Positions 1 to 7,594 of a stretch of DNA of 20,424 nucleotides are shown piece by piece. Within the stretch, counting starts at the first letter, position 1. Every line of letters starts with the position of its first letter. Below the pieces are notes generated by a model. The model was not told the DNA's origin. It ran no database searches and saw only the letters and a program-made list of their open reading frames with translations. The translations under genes and the position numbers were made by a program. Source of the DNA: Terriglobia bacterium. GTDB lineage: Bacteria; Acidobacteriota; Terriglobia; UBA7540. The stretch covers positions 1 to 20,424 of the forward strand of contig JASHSC010000315.1 in the NCBI GenBank assembly GCA_030036915.1, written 5' to 3'.

Positions 1-9
1 CGATCACAA

Positions 10-64
10 CGGGAAACCCGAAAGGGCAAGGGTGGTTCGGGAAAGGAAGGGAATTCCATTCCTT
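10..64. other. palindromic sequences downstream of the sigma-54 activator gene
   Basis: Two dyads lie just past the stop codon of the minus-strand activator gene. One is a short hairpin, CGGG-AAA-CCCG, at 10-20. The other is a 22-bp palindrome at 43-64 centred on GAATTC with one mismatched pair. They could help end transcription, but neither is followed by a clear T tract on the minus strand, so the terminator role is a weak inference. Confidence 0.3.
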
Positions 65-73
65 GCACACCTC

Positions 74-1144
74 TTAAGCCACCTCAACCGTTTCAGATGG
101 GTCCGGCACTAACCCATACTGCCGCGCCTTTTGGAGCAAGGCTTTGGTGCTGATCTTCAGGAGCCGTGCGGCCTCTTTGCGACTGCCGGCTGCCTGCTCT
201 AAGGCGAATCGGATGGCTTCCTTTTCGGTCTCTTGCTTGAGCCCGCGAACCAGGCTCTTCAAATCTGTGGAGCCCTGAATCCGCAGCGGCTGGGGGATAC
301 AGTGGGGACACTCTGTTTTTTCACCCTGGGGCTCTCGAAGCTCGGCGAGCGCGGCGTCCTCATCATCGAGGACAAGCAGCCTTTTGATGAAGTTCTCAAG
401 CTCTCGCACGTTCCCTGGCCAGCAGTATTTCAGGCAGGCTTCGACAACGCGAGAAGACAGTGGCTTGGAAGGCAGTCCCATCCGAAGCGACATTTTCTGT
501 ATAAAGAACTGAAGCAACGGTAGAATTTCGTCTCGACGCTCCCGCAAAGGGGGCAAATGGATGGTGAAGGCGCTCAGGCGATAATAGAGATCCTCGCGAA
601 ACGTTTTGGTGATGAGCGCCTGGCGGATATCTACGTTGGTGGCGGCAAGAATTCGCACATCCACGGTAACCAAGGACCGTCCGCCCAGGCGGGAAAACTG
701 GTGGTCCTGAAGAACCTGAAGGAGCTTGGCTTGGAGGTTCGGTGGAAGCTCCCCGATTTCATCCAGGAGAATCGTTCCCTTGTTGCAGAGTTCGAACATT
801 CCCGGCTTTGATCTCACTGCTCCAGTGAACGCGCCGGCTTCGTAGCCAAACAATTCACTCTCCAGAAGGTCAGCGGGGAGAGCCGCACAATTGATTTTCA
901 GAAATGTTCGATGGCCCCGTGGGGAGAGTTGGTGAATCCTCCGGGCGAAGACCTCCTTTCCCACTCCGCTTTCACCGAGCAGCAGAATAGGAACATTGAC
1001 TGCGGCGAAGCGCTCGGTATAGCCGTGAATCCTTGCCATGGCTGACCCGCCGTGCAAAAAGAGGAAGTCGCTGGTCTCCCGTGCAGCCGGCGGGGGGCAG
1101 GCCACGGCGGCAGGCAAGCTTTGTAGTGTCGAAGAGATGCTCAT
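74..1144 (-). CDS. sigma-54-dependent transcriptional activator without receiver domain
   Basis: A 356-residue bacterial enhancer-binding protein that should use ATP hydrolysis to open sigma-54 RNA polymerase promoters. Visible motifs: Walker A GESGVGKE (57-64), the sigma-54-contact loop GAFTGA (104-109), Walker B ILLDEIGE (125-132), arginine-finger region FREDLYYRL (182-190), sensor II WPGNVREL (242-249), and a Fis-type helix-turn-helix at about 305-345 (KEAARLLKIS). Only about 25 residues precede the conserved region, so there is no receiver, GAF or PAS domain. The start chosen at 1144 overlaps the stop of the upstream receiver gene as TGATG and has a strong GGAGGAAGGA ribosome site; a longer ORF from 1189 lacks this support. 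The overlap with a receiver gene suggests the two proteins act as a split NtrC-like system. The targets are unknown. The family call is secure. Confidence 0.93.
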   Translation of the reverse strand: MSISSTLQSLPAAVACPPPAARETSDFLFLHGGSAMARIHGYTERFAAVNVPILLLGESGVGKEVFARRIHQLSPRGHRTFLKINCAALPADLLESELFGYEAGAFTGAVRSKPGMFELCNKGTILLDEIGELPPNLQAKLLQVLQDHQFSRLGGRSLVTVDVRILAATNVDIRQALITKTFREDLYYRLSAFTIHLPPLRERRDEILPLLQFFIQKMSLRMGLPSKPLSSRVVEACLKYCWPGNVRELENFIKRLLVLDDEDAALAELREPQGEKTECPHCIPQPLRIQGSTDLKSLVRGLKQETEKEAIRFALEQAAGSRKEAARLLKISTKALLQKARQYGLVPDPSETVEVA

Positions 1145-1536
1145 CAAGTTAAATCCTTCCTCCCGGAAGTAGTTTTGGAGCCGGACCAACGCCGGATGAC
1201 GGAGAGAATCTGGGAGATGGGCGTGGTTTTGGCCACGAAACCGTCGGCGCCACTGCGTGCCGCAGCTTCACGGTAAGCCGCCCCGTCCAATGTCCCAAAC
1301 ATTACCACCACGGTTCCGGGAAGTGACTCCTTCACCCGCCTCGTTGCTTCCAATCCGTCCATGCGAGGCAGGTCCATGTCCATGAGGACCAGGTGGGGCC
1401 TTAGATGTTCGGCCTTCCGCACGGCCTCATGACCGTCCAAAGCTTCTCCAACGACGCTCGTATCGTTCTCCTTTTCTAAGACTCTTCGGATGAACGCGCG
1501 GAAACCCTCATCGTCATCTGCGATAAGAACCAGCAC
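1144..1536 (-). CDS. single-domain response regulator (CheY/NtrC-type receiver)
   Basis: A 130-residue stand-alone receiver domain. The acidic pocket is present (DDDE, 7-10), the phosphoacceptor is Asp53 in LVLMDMDLPRMDG, and the conserved Lys lies in GFVAK. The usual Ser/Thr after strand 4 is replaced by Gly80 followed by Thr81 (VVMFGT), which may alter switching. About 15 residues follow the domain and no output domain is fused. The start is GTG, preceded by GAGGGG. The stop codon overlaps the ATG of the sigma-54 activator (TGATG), so the two are translationally coupled, and the activator is the obvious partner. The cognate histidine kinase is not in the window. Confidence 0.9.
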   Translation of the reverse strand: MLVLIADDDEGFRAFIRRVLEKENDTSVVGEALDGHEAVRKAEHLRPHLVLMDMDLPRMDGLEATRRVKESLPGTVVVMFGTLDGAAYREAAARSGADGFVAKTTPISQILSVIRRWSGSKTTSGRKDLT

Positions 1537-1989
1537 AACCCCTCGCCGAGCCAGATCTGTCTTGGTCTTTACGCCAATCTACGGTCCAAAACGTCGCTCG
1601 ATTCGACCCTCAACTTTCACGTAGACACTAAGATAACGGGATGGCAGGGACAATCCGGTGAGTTCTGGAATGCTGAAGTCGAAAATGCCGGATGGCCAGT
1701 GTGGGGAGAATTCCTGACGGAGAGAGGAGCCGCTGAGTGTCAGAAAGGCGGCCTGGAACGGTGACGAAAGCGGTTCACATACTAACCCCCAACGGAGCGC
1801 GCGGTGGGGGGGGACAGTTGGATGACACCCTGCGAGGAGGCGATCGAAATACCTTCCCTCCCTCGCTACTTGTAGGAAAAATGCCTACACAAAGCCTTGC
1901 GCAATCCTACAGGAGAAATATCCCGTCACCGATGGTTTTGCCCGCCCCATTCGACTATCCTCTCGCACGATTTGAACGGAGAGCCCCTC
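1537..1989. other. divergent intergenic region between two receiver genes
   Basis: This 453-bp stretch separates the minus-strand receiver/activator pair from the plus-strand receiver gene and must hold promoters for both directions. I see no credible gene. The open frames across it lack a ribosome site and known motifs, and the frame reaching 1897 is only an upstream extension of the receiver gene. The clearest element is the set of TGTAGG/CCTACA half-sites at 1871-1911. No -24/-12 sigma-54 promoter with correct spacing was found. Confidence 0.5.
1871..1911. promoter_or_regulatory. candidate operator: TGTAGG-N7-CCTACA plus a third half-site
   Basis: TGTAGG at 1871-1876 and CCTACA at 1884-1889 form a perfect 6-bp inverted repeat with a 7-bp AT-rich spacer. 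A second CCTACA at 1906-1911 starts 22 bp after the first, about two helical turns. This phasing on one DNA face, 80-120 bp upstream of the receiver gene start at 1990, suggests binding of a dimeric regulator. One of the nearby regulators could bind here, but that is inference. Confidence 0.4.
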
Positions 1990-2478
1990 ATGAAGGTCTT
2001 GATCGCGGATGGTTCCCCGGTGGTGGCAGCTCGGCTGATGAATTCGATGCAGGAAATTCCAAAAGTCGAAACGTTGGCTCACACACGCGATGCGCAAACC
2101 ACCTTGGAGTCCATTCGGGCAAACAAACCGGAAATACTGATCGCTGACGTGCGTATTGGCGGCGCCCATGGTTTGCGCCTTTTTCAAACCATTCGCCGGG
2201 AGAGGCCGGAGATGATCCTCGTCATCCTGTCCAATGCCGTCTACCCCCAATCCCGAAAGCATTATGAAGCCGCGGGGGCCGACCTCTTCATGGACAAATC
2301 GAACGAGTTTATCCATCTGCAGCAGTTCGTACGCGAACTTGCTGGGAGTCCGACGAACCCGGAGACCAAATCCCACGAAAACGGGATTCGGGACCAGCTT
2401 GCCTCCGGCAAGCTCAAGGTTGGGCTGCGACTCGTTCTTCTCGCCATCAGCGCTTCGAGCCGTTTCATCGGCTTCTAG
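1990..2478 (+). CDS. response-regulator receiver protein with C-terminal extension
   Basis: A 162-residue protein whose first ~120 residues are a receiver domain: MKVLIADGSPVV at the N-terminus, phosphoacceptor Asp53 in EILIADVRIGGAHG, Ser in LVILSN after strand 4, and the conserved Lys in LFMDKSNEF. One acidic residue of the N-terminal pair is missing (Asp7-Gly8 instead of Asp-Asp), which could weaken metal binding. About 40 residues follow, ending in a hydrophobic stretch (KVGLRLVLLAISASSRFIGF), with no recognisable DNA-binding domain. The start at 1990 is chosen because GGAGA lies just upstream and the protein then begins with the domain; a frame open from 1897 adds 31 unlikely residues. 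It sits 93 bp before the large secreted protein gene, so co-transcription is possible. Confidence 0.85.
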   Translation: MKVLIADGSPVVAARLMNSMQEIPKVETLAHTRDAQTTLESIRANKPEILIADVRIGGAHGLRLFQTIRRERPEMILVILSNAVYPQSRKHYEAAGADLFMDKSNEFIHLQQFVRELAGSPTNPETKSHENGIRDQLASGKLKVGLRLVLLAISASSRFIGF

Positions 2479-2571
2479 GCTCACAGGCCGGTTCCAGTCA
2501 TGGCAACTCAGGGCCGGGGAGAGGTGTGCCCCGGACCTGAAGGGCCCAAATCTTCGCGGAGGGGAACAGGT

Positions 2572-5500
2572 ATGGGATTCAAAAGGCTTTTGGCAATGGC
2601 TCTTCTGGGCGGTATGGCGGGCTTGCTTTCAATCGGTGAAGGAGGACTCGCAGCCGACCCATCCCCAACGTCCTTTCTCTCCGTGGCATTGTCATCTGCA
2701 TCGCTCCAATTCGGGTCCGTATCGGTCGGAAGCTCGGGCACCCCGCAGTTGGTGACCGTCAGCAATACGGGTACTGGGACTATAATGCTCAGCGCGATCG
2801 ACGTTAACAACCCTGCGTTTACGATCTCTGCCTCAAGTCTGCCCATCTCCTTGGCGCCTTCGAGAAGCACGCAGATCAGGATAACGTTTAAGCCCTCCGA
2901 GGCGGGTGCCGTGAGTGGCTGGCTTTCGGTGCATTGCGATGGGCCTGATTCACTCTATCGGGTAGCTCTTTCCGGCACAGGTGCAACTACGCCCCGGGAA
3001 GCCAGCGTCGCCTCATCCTCCCTCAGTATTGGGGGCGAGACCGCAGGGACAACGTCGTCTCAGACGTCGACGACGACAAACACAGGAAGCGTAAATCCTA
3101 GCGTTGGCGTCATGAATTCGGACAATTCCATCTACGTGAACTCACCCGGAAGGCCCGTGCCGCGTGGCCCTATTGCCGTCTTCGACCCCGTTACCGTCAC
3201 GTCTCCGCAGATCACTATCGGGCCTTCCTCTTTGAGCTTTGGTAACCAGACTGTGGGGATCGCTTCATCAAGGCAGATGATTACAGTGACCAACAATGGA
3301 ACCGTGAACGCTACCCTTAGTTCTATCGCTTCGAATAATTCTGTTTTTGCAGTCATAGCGCCTGCGATGCCAGCGACGCTGACTCCCTCGCAGAGCATTC
3401 AGGCCAGTGTGAGTTTTGATCCCTCCAGCGCAGGCGCGGCAAGCGGCGCGATTTCCATCACCAGCAACGCGTCGTCCTCGCCCGGCAGCGTCGCGGTTTC
3501 GGGCACGGGCATCTTTCCTTATCTGAGCGTTGGGCCCTCCTCATTGAGCTTCGGCAATCAAGCTGTGGGGACCACTTCCGCAGCCCAGGCGGTGACGGTG
3601 ACCAATGCCGGCACGGTGAACGCCACCGTCACCTCCATCACGGTGGACAACTCTGCCTTCAACTTAACCGCACCCGCTCTGCCTTTGACGCTCGCTCCAT
3701 CACAGAGTTTTCAGTTGCCGGTGACTTTCGCGCCCTCGGGCGCGGGCGCCGTTAGCGCCTGGGTCTCCGTCTATAGCAACGCTCAGTATTCACCCAATGG
3801 AGTTCAGGTGACGGGGACTGGTACAACTGCGACTCCGCAGATCGCCATTGGACCCTCCTCAATGACTTTTGGCAACCAGACCGTGGGAACGGCTTCTACC
3901 GGTCAGATGATAACCGTGACGAACACGGGAACCGTGAACGCCACGATCAATTCCATCGCTTCGAACAATTCGGCCTTCACGGTAACACCTCCTTCGATGC
4001 CCGCGACGCTGACTCCCTCGCAGAGCCTTCAGGCCAGCGTGAGTTTTGATCCCTCCAGCGCAGGCGCGGCCAGCGGTGCCATTGCGGTTTCCAGCACTGC
4101 ATCTTCGTCGCCGAATAGCGTAGCCGTTTCGGGCTCGGGCATGGCGACTACCGCGACCCTTAGTTTGAGTGTAGGTTCGCTAACCTTCAGCAACGACACC
4201 ATCGGAGTGACCAGTGCTGTGCAAACCGTAACCGCGACGAACACCGGCAATACTTCGGTTTCCGTCACGGGCCTCAGCATCACTCCGTCGCAATTCCTGC
4301 TGGTGTCGGAACCCACACTCCCGCTAAGTCTCACGGCGGGGCAGAGCACTACGCTGAGCATCACATTTGACCCGGCCAGCACCAGCACCGTTACGGGACA
4401 GCTCACCATTACCAGCACGGCATCACCTGCGACCAACACCGTTTCGCTTTCGGGCAGCGGCACGCAAGGGACAACTCTCAGCGGCCTGACTCTTCTAACC
4501 TCATCGCTCCATACCGGTTATCTCCAGCAGAGCTATTCGGCGGTCCTCACGGCATCGGGTGGAAAGACGCCATATAGCTGGAGTGTATCTTCCGGCCAGT
4601 TGCCACCCGGATTGGCGCTGAATGCCGGTACTGGACAAATCACCGGAACGCCGACGCAAGACGGGCAGTTTAGCGTGGGCGTTCAGGCAACGGATTCCAC
4701 CACGCCCAACGCGCTGGGAATTCAAGCGACATTAAATCTCACCATCGCCTCCGGGGTCTACGACCAGTATGGCGGGATCACCGAGCTGGCTTGTAGTAAC
4801 GGCCCGGCGGCGCATTTCTACACGCAAAAAATTAATGGCCGCTGGTGGCTCTGCACTCCTGCAGGGAACGCCTTCTGGATGCGCGGCGTATACGATGTGG
4901 ACGCCTCCGATACCGAGGCTGACTATCAAGGGGTATTTGAATACGGGACGGCCTGCACCAGCGCATCGCCGGCCTCCGTCTCAGACCCTTGCTCGGTGGT
5001 GGAGCAAAAGTATGGCGACGCTTCCGTCACCTGGGGTCCGCAGACGGTTCAGCGTCTGAAGGCCTGGGGATTTAACACCACCGCGGAGTATTCAAGCCTG
5101 TACGTCCAGCCCACTGCCACCAACCCGGCTTGGACAAGCACCTCCGACGAAAGCAACCCGCAGAAAATGCCTTTCACGGGACTGGTCTGGCCATCCCATT
5201 ACTCTCGGAATTCCAATTCTTACGCGGGCCCCGTTAAAGACCTGGTGGGACCGACCCTAACCTCCGTCTACAATGGCGACCGCAACGCCTCGCCGGACGT
5301 ATTCGATCCCAATTTCGCCGCGTGGCTGGCGGGCGACCTGGCCGACTACACCAACGCCGAATACAACTGGATCCACAGTTCGCACAGCGATTATTTGATC
5401 GGCATCAACGTGGATGACACCGATGAACTGGTGGGCTTCGGTGCGGGCGCGGATTTTGAAGGACTCTCGAATGGCGAAGAAGTGACGGGATTAGCGCACC

Positions 5501-6471
5501 CCAACCTCGCATGGATCGTGCTGATCACTCCCCCTACCCAATCGTCAGGGACCGACGCGAATGGCAACCCCATTACCTATTCCAACACCACCGTATATTC
5601 CAAACAGGCGTTCGCCAACTTCATGTCGAGCCGCTATAACGGCAGCATAACGGCGCTGAACGCCGCTTGGGGCTCCAGCTATACCACCTTTGGCGATGCC
5701 GGCGGTTGGGGCACGGGCACAGGCTTGTTGGATGAAAACGGAACTCACTCCTGGGTCCCCACCGACCCCTACATGCTGGCCGGGGCAACGGCGGCGATGC
5801 AGGCCGATTTGAACGCTTACCTTCTCTATCACGCCCAATATTACTTCTCGGTCATTCAGAGCGCTCTTAAGACGGCCGCGCCGGGAATTATGTACCTTGG
5901 CCCGACGAATCTGGGCGGCTGGGGTGCTCCGCCGCGCGCACAGATTCTCCAGGCTGCCGCGCAATATGTAAACGTCATCGCCATTTCCAGCATTCCCACC
6001 GGCTGCCTGAGCTGCACCGATGACCAGGCGAAAATTAACTTTCTTTATGAATATGGCGGTGATATGCCTTGGATCAATTGGGAAGGTTACCTGGCGCAGC
6101 CTGACTCTTACATGTCCCCCTTCTCTCCGCCGCAAACCTCCTATCCCCAAAGCGAGTCGCAGCCGGCGCGCGGGGAGCTTTTCCAAACCATGGTTTCGCA
6201 GAACCTTTCGGCCGCGGACTCAACAACCGGCTCCAACCACATCGTGGGATACAAGTGGTGGCAGTTCTATGATGATCGAGGGGAAGCGGCGAACTGGGGC
6301 TTGGCGACCCGCCGCGATAATGGTTATGACGGAGTTGCTTCGGTTACGGGCGGAGGGGTGGACTCCTGGGGATTCGCCACCGGTGGTGAGCAAGCCAGTT
6401 ACGGCGACTTTCTGGACGCGGTAACGTCCGCGAACCTGAACATATATAAGAGCTTATTGGGGCTTCCCTAA
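2572..6471 (+). CDS. secreted multidomain protein: ASH-like repeats, He_PIG and glycoside-hydrolase-like domain
   Basis: About 1299 residues. Order: Sec signal peptide (1-28), a choice-of-anchor-D/ASH-like repeat (about 36-137), a degenerate low-complexity copy (140-210), four further repeats (about 212-315, 318-418, 422-522, 528-630), a putative Ig domain of He_PIG type (about 637-735, GLALNAGTGQITGTPT), then a ~560-residue C-terminal domain. That domain opens with NGRWWLCTPAGNAFWM (755-770), like the GKWWLVDPEG start of agarase-type clan-A glycoside hydrolases. Candidate catalytic acids, also present in the paralogue at 7595-10297, are Asp948/Asp949 in NVDDTDE and Glu1171 in NWEGY; GYKWW follows at 1226-1230. 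A role in binding and cutting a polysaccharide outside the cell is inferred; the substrate is unknown. The start at 2572 is chosen over the frame opening at 2500 because GGAGGGG precedes it and the signal peptide then begins the protein. Confidence 0.85.
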   Translation: MGFKRLLAMALLGGMAGLLSIGEGGLAADPSPTSFLSVALSSASLQFGSVSVGSSGTPQLVTVSNTGTGTIMLSAIDVNNPAFTISASSLPISLAPSRSTQIRITFKPSEAGAVSGWLSVHCDGPDSLYRVALSGTGATTPREASVASSSLSIGGETAGTTSSQTSTTTNTGSVNPSVGVMNSDNSIYVNSPGRPVPRGPIAVFDPVTVTSPQITIGPSSLSFGNQTVGIASSRQMITVTNNGTVNATLSSIASNNSVFAVIAPAMPATLTPSQSIQASVSFDPSSAGAASGAISITSNASSSPGSVAVSGTGIFPYLSVGPSSLSFGNQAVGTTSAAQAVTVTNAGTVNATVTSITVDNSAFNLTAPALPLTLAPSQSFQLPVTFAPSGAGAVSAWVSVYSNAQYSPNGVQVTGTGTTATPQIAIGPSSMTFGNQTVGTASTGQMITVTNTGTVNATINSIASNNSAFTVTPPSMPATLTPSQSLQASVSFDPSSAGAASGAIAVSSTASSSPNSVAVSGSGMATTATLSLSVGSLTFSNDTIGVTSAVQTVTATNTGNTSVSVTGLSITPSQFLLVSEPTLPLSLTAGQSTTLSITFDPASTSTVTGQLTITSTASPATNTVSLSGSGTQGTTLSGLTLLTSSLHTGYLQQSYSAVLTASGGKTPYSWSVSSGQLPPGLALNAGTGQITGTPTQDGQFSVGVQATDSTTPNALGIQATLNLTIASGVYDQYGGITELACSNGPAAHFYTQKINGRWWLCTPAGNAFWMRGVYDVDASDTEADYQGVFEYGTACTSASPASVSDPCSVVEQKYGDASVTWGPQTVQRLKAWGFNTTAEYSSLYVQPTATNPAWTSTSDESNPQKMPFTGLVWPSHYSRNSNSYAGPVKDLVGPTLTSVYNGDRNASPDVFDPNFAAWLAGDLADYTNAEYNWIHSSHSDYLIGINVDDTDELVGFGAGADFEGLSNGEEVTGLAHPNLAWIVLITPPTQSSGTDANGNPITYSNTTVYSKQAFANFMSSRYNGSITALNAAWGSSYTTFGDAGGWGTGTGLLDENGTHSWVPTDPYMLAGATAAMQADLNAYLLYHAQYYFSVIQSALKTAAPGIMYLGPTNLGGWGAPPRAQILQAAAQYVNVIAISSIPTGCLSCTDDQAKINFLYEYGGDMPWINWEGYLAQPDSYMSPFSPPQTSYPQSESQPARGELFQTMVSQNLSAADSTTGSNHIVGYKWWQFYDDRGEAANWGLATRRDNGYDGVASVTGGGVDSWGFATGGEQASYGDFLDAVTSANLNIYKSLLGLP
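3205..4130 (+). repeat. near-identical intragenic copies of ASH-like repeat (630-bp offset)
   Basis: Within the large secreted protein gene, repeat 2 (about 3205-3510) and repeat 4 (about 3835-4140) are very similar at the DNA level. For example, GAGTTTTGATCCCTCCAGCG occurs at 3411 and at 4041, an offset of 630 bp or 210 codons, with long stretches differing by only a few bases. Repeat 3 between them is less similar. This points to a two-repeat duplication or gene conversion inside the array. Confidence 0.7.
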
Positions 6472-6482
6472 TCCATTGGAAG

Positions 6483-6510
6483 GGCCGCCGGCTTTGCCGG
6501 GGCGGCGGCC
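6483..6510 (+). terminator. GC-rich hairpin after the secreted protein gene
   Basis: GGCCGCCG (6483-6490) pairs perfectly with CGGCGGCC (6503-6510), with a further GC/GC closing inside the loop. It lies 12 bp past the stop codon at 6471. There is no T run after the stem, so it is at best a hairpin-type or factor-assisted terminator. Confidence 0.45.
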
Positions 6511-6565
6511 TGAGTTTGACGGTTCCGGGAGTCAGCAAGTCGTGGGGATTTATCGTTTCGAATGG

Positions 6566-6634
6566 ACCCCTCACCCCAACTCTCCTCCCCCTTTTCCCTC
6601 TCCCCCGGGGAGAAGGGGTGATAGGGTGAGGGGT
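6566..6634. repeat. REP-like palindromic intergenic repeat
   Basis: ACCCCTCACCC at 6566-6576 and GGGTGAGGGGT at 6624-6634 are perfect 11-bp inverted repeats. The interior is CT-rich, then CCCCGGGG, then GA-rich, so most of the 69 bp can fold back on itself. Elements of this CCCTCACCC...GGGTGAGGG type are dispersed between genes in many bacterial genomes. Copy number here cannot be judged from one window. Confidence 0.6.
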
Positions 6635-6722
6635 TCGTGCAATCACCTTCGTAAGGAACCTCCTGCCACTCTCATACTAATGTCAGGCATCAACTGGACA
6701 ACGGTTTCAGGTCTTGACCTGA

Positions 6723-6751
6723 TTGAATTGCTTGCTCGCATTGGTTATAAG
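6723..6751 (+). promoter_or_regulatory. possible sigma-70-type promoter upstream of the degenerate receiver gene
   Basis: TTGAAT (6723-6728), a 17-bp spacer, then TATAAG (6746-6751). This would give a leader of about 300 bases before the start codon at 7062, longer than usual, so the assignment is tentative. Confidence 0.25.
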
Positions 6752-7061
6752 CCATCTGGTCGTTCGGTGACGACAGCTCTTCCATTTGCGGATACATCGG
6801 TGAACCGGGGACGATGTCTCATCATACTGTAGTTCCTCCACTTGGGGCGGATTGACCGGTAGCAATCTCAAAAGATCAAGAAAGTCGTGCCGTTTTTCAC
6901 CAGCAAGTAGGACAAAAAGCTCATATAGGGATTCTGAGAGTGACAGGTTGCGGGAGGAAGACCTTCACGCGACAGTTGCACAAGATGCGTCGACGCTTCG
7001 GAGAGCGGCACAGCAACGCTTGGTAATGCCTGGAAGAATGAAAGGGAAGGGAGGGGGAAAG

Positions 7062-7472
7062 ATGAACGAACACCTTTTCGCACTTTTGGTTCACGGGCAT
7101 TCTGAACGGCTGGATTCTCTTAAGCGGACGCTTGAGGAGTTATCAATCGATACCTCCAGCGTCGAGACTTGCAGAGAAGCCCGGGAGTTGATCCTCCGGC
7201 GCAGGCCTGCGGTAATACTTGCTGAAAGCGCTTTGCCGGACGGATCGTGGTCGAACCTTCTTAACATCGCCGAGACAGCGCACGTAACGCTCAGTTTGAT
7301 CGTGGTGGGCGCCTTCCCCAACAGCCAGTCTTACCTTTCGGCGATGGACCACGGAGCGTTCGATTTTGTCGCGCCGCCATTCGAACACGAGTCCCTCGGT
7401 TTTGTGGTTCGATCGGCGGAATTGGATGCCTGCAAGCGGCGCGCTATTGCCACCTTCGCCGCCGCGGCGTAG
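7062..7472 (+). CDS. degenerate response-regulator receiver protein
   Basis: A 136-residue protein with the pattern of a receiver domain but without its key residues. The N-terminal acidic pair is replaced (LLVHGHSE), the phosphoacceptor position is Glu55 in VILAESALPDG where Asp is expected, Gly replaces Ser/Thr in LIVVGAF, and Pro replaces the conserved Lys in FVAPPFE. Such a domain should not be phosphorylated normally; Glu may mimic the phosphorylated state. No output domain is present, so it would act through protein contacts. The start at 7062 is set by a GGAGGGGG ribosome site 5-8 bases upstream. It is convergent with the lipoprotein gene at 7595-10297. The fold assignment is moderately sure; the function is unknown. 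Confidence 0.75.
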   Translation: MNEHLFALLVHGHSERLDSLKRTLEELSIDTSSVETCREARELILRRRPAVILAESALPDGSWSNLLNIAETAHVTLSLIVVGAFPNSQSYLSAMDHGAFDFVAPPFEHESLGFVVRSAELDACKRRAIATFAAAA

Positions 7473-7594
7473 CAAGCCATTCACACGACCGCGTTTGGGC
7501 GCCGGACCAAAGACGCGCCGTCACTCGCGTATCGTTAACCCTCATCGCGAAGCGCTTCGGGGCTTGCCTGTGCATTCGAGACATTTGAAGCCAT

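Larger units (their letters stand above)
6472..7061. other. intergenic region between the secreted protein gene and a receiver gene
   Basis: A 590-bp stretch containing a GC-rich hairpin after the upstream stop, a CT/GA-rich palindromic repeat, and a possible sigma-70 promoter. The open frame that runs into the receiver gene from 6852 has no domain or ribosome site before 7062. I see no gene here. Confidence 0.5.

Noticed and set aside
1145..1189. Longer N-terminus of the sigma-54 activator
   Set aside because: It would overlap the receiver gene by 46 bp; the start at 1144 has a TGATG overlap and a GGAGGAAGGA site.
1737..2147. Plus-strand open frame of 136 codons
   Set aside because: It overlaps the receiver gene in another frame, is compositionally odd, and has no recognisable domain.
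1885..2484. Minus-strand open frame of 199 codons opposite the receiver gene
   Set aside because: It is the antisense shadow of a clear receiver domain and has no motif of its own.
2500..2571. Earlier ATG for the large secreted protein
   Set aside because: It adds 24 charged residues before a good signal peptide, while the start at 2572 has a GGAGGGG ribosome site.
5545..6186. Minus-strand open frame of 213 codons inside the secreted protein gene
   Set aside because: It is a shadow of the conserved hydrolase-like domain, which is supported by its paralogue.
6629..6638. GAGGGGTTCG shared with the tRNA-Ala T arm, as a possible attachment repeat
   Set aside because: It is only 10 bp, lies inside a separate palindromic repeat, and there is no integrase.
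7009..7028. CGGCAC...GCTTG as a sigma-54 promoter before the pseudo-receiver gene
   Set aside because: The spacing between GG and GC is 9, not 10, which does not fit sigma-54 binding.
7548..7559. CGAAGCGCTTCG palindrome between convergent genes
   Set aside because: It has no loop and no T tract, so it is not supported as a terminator.
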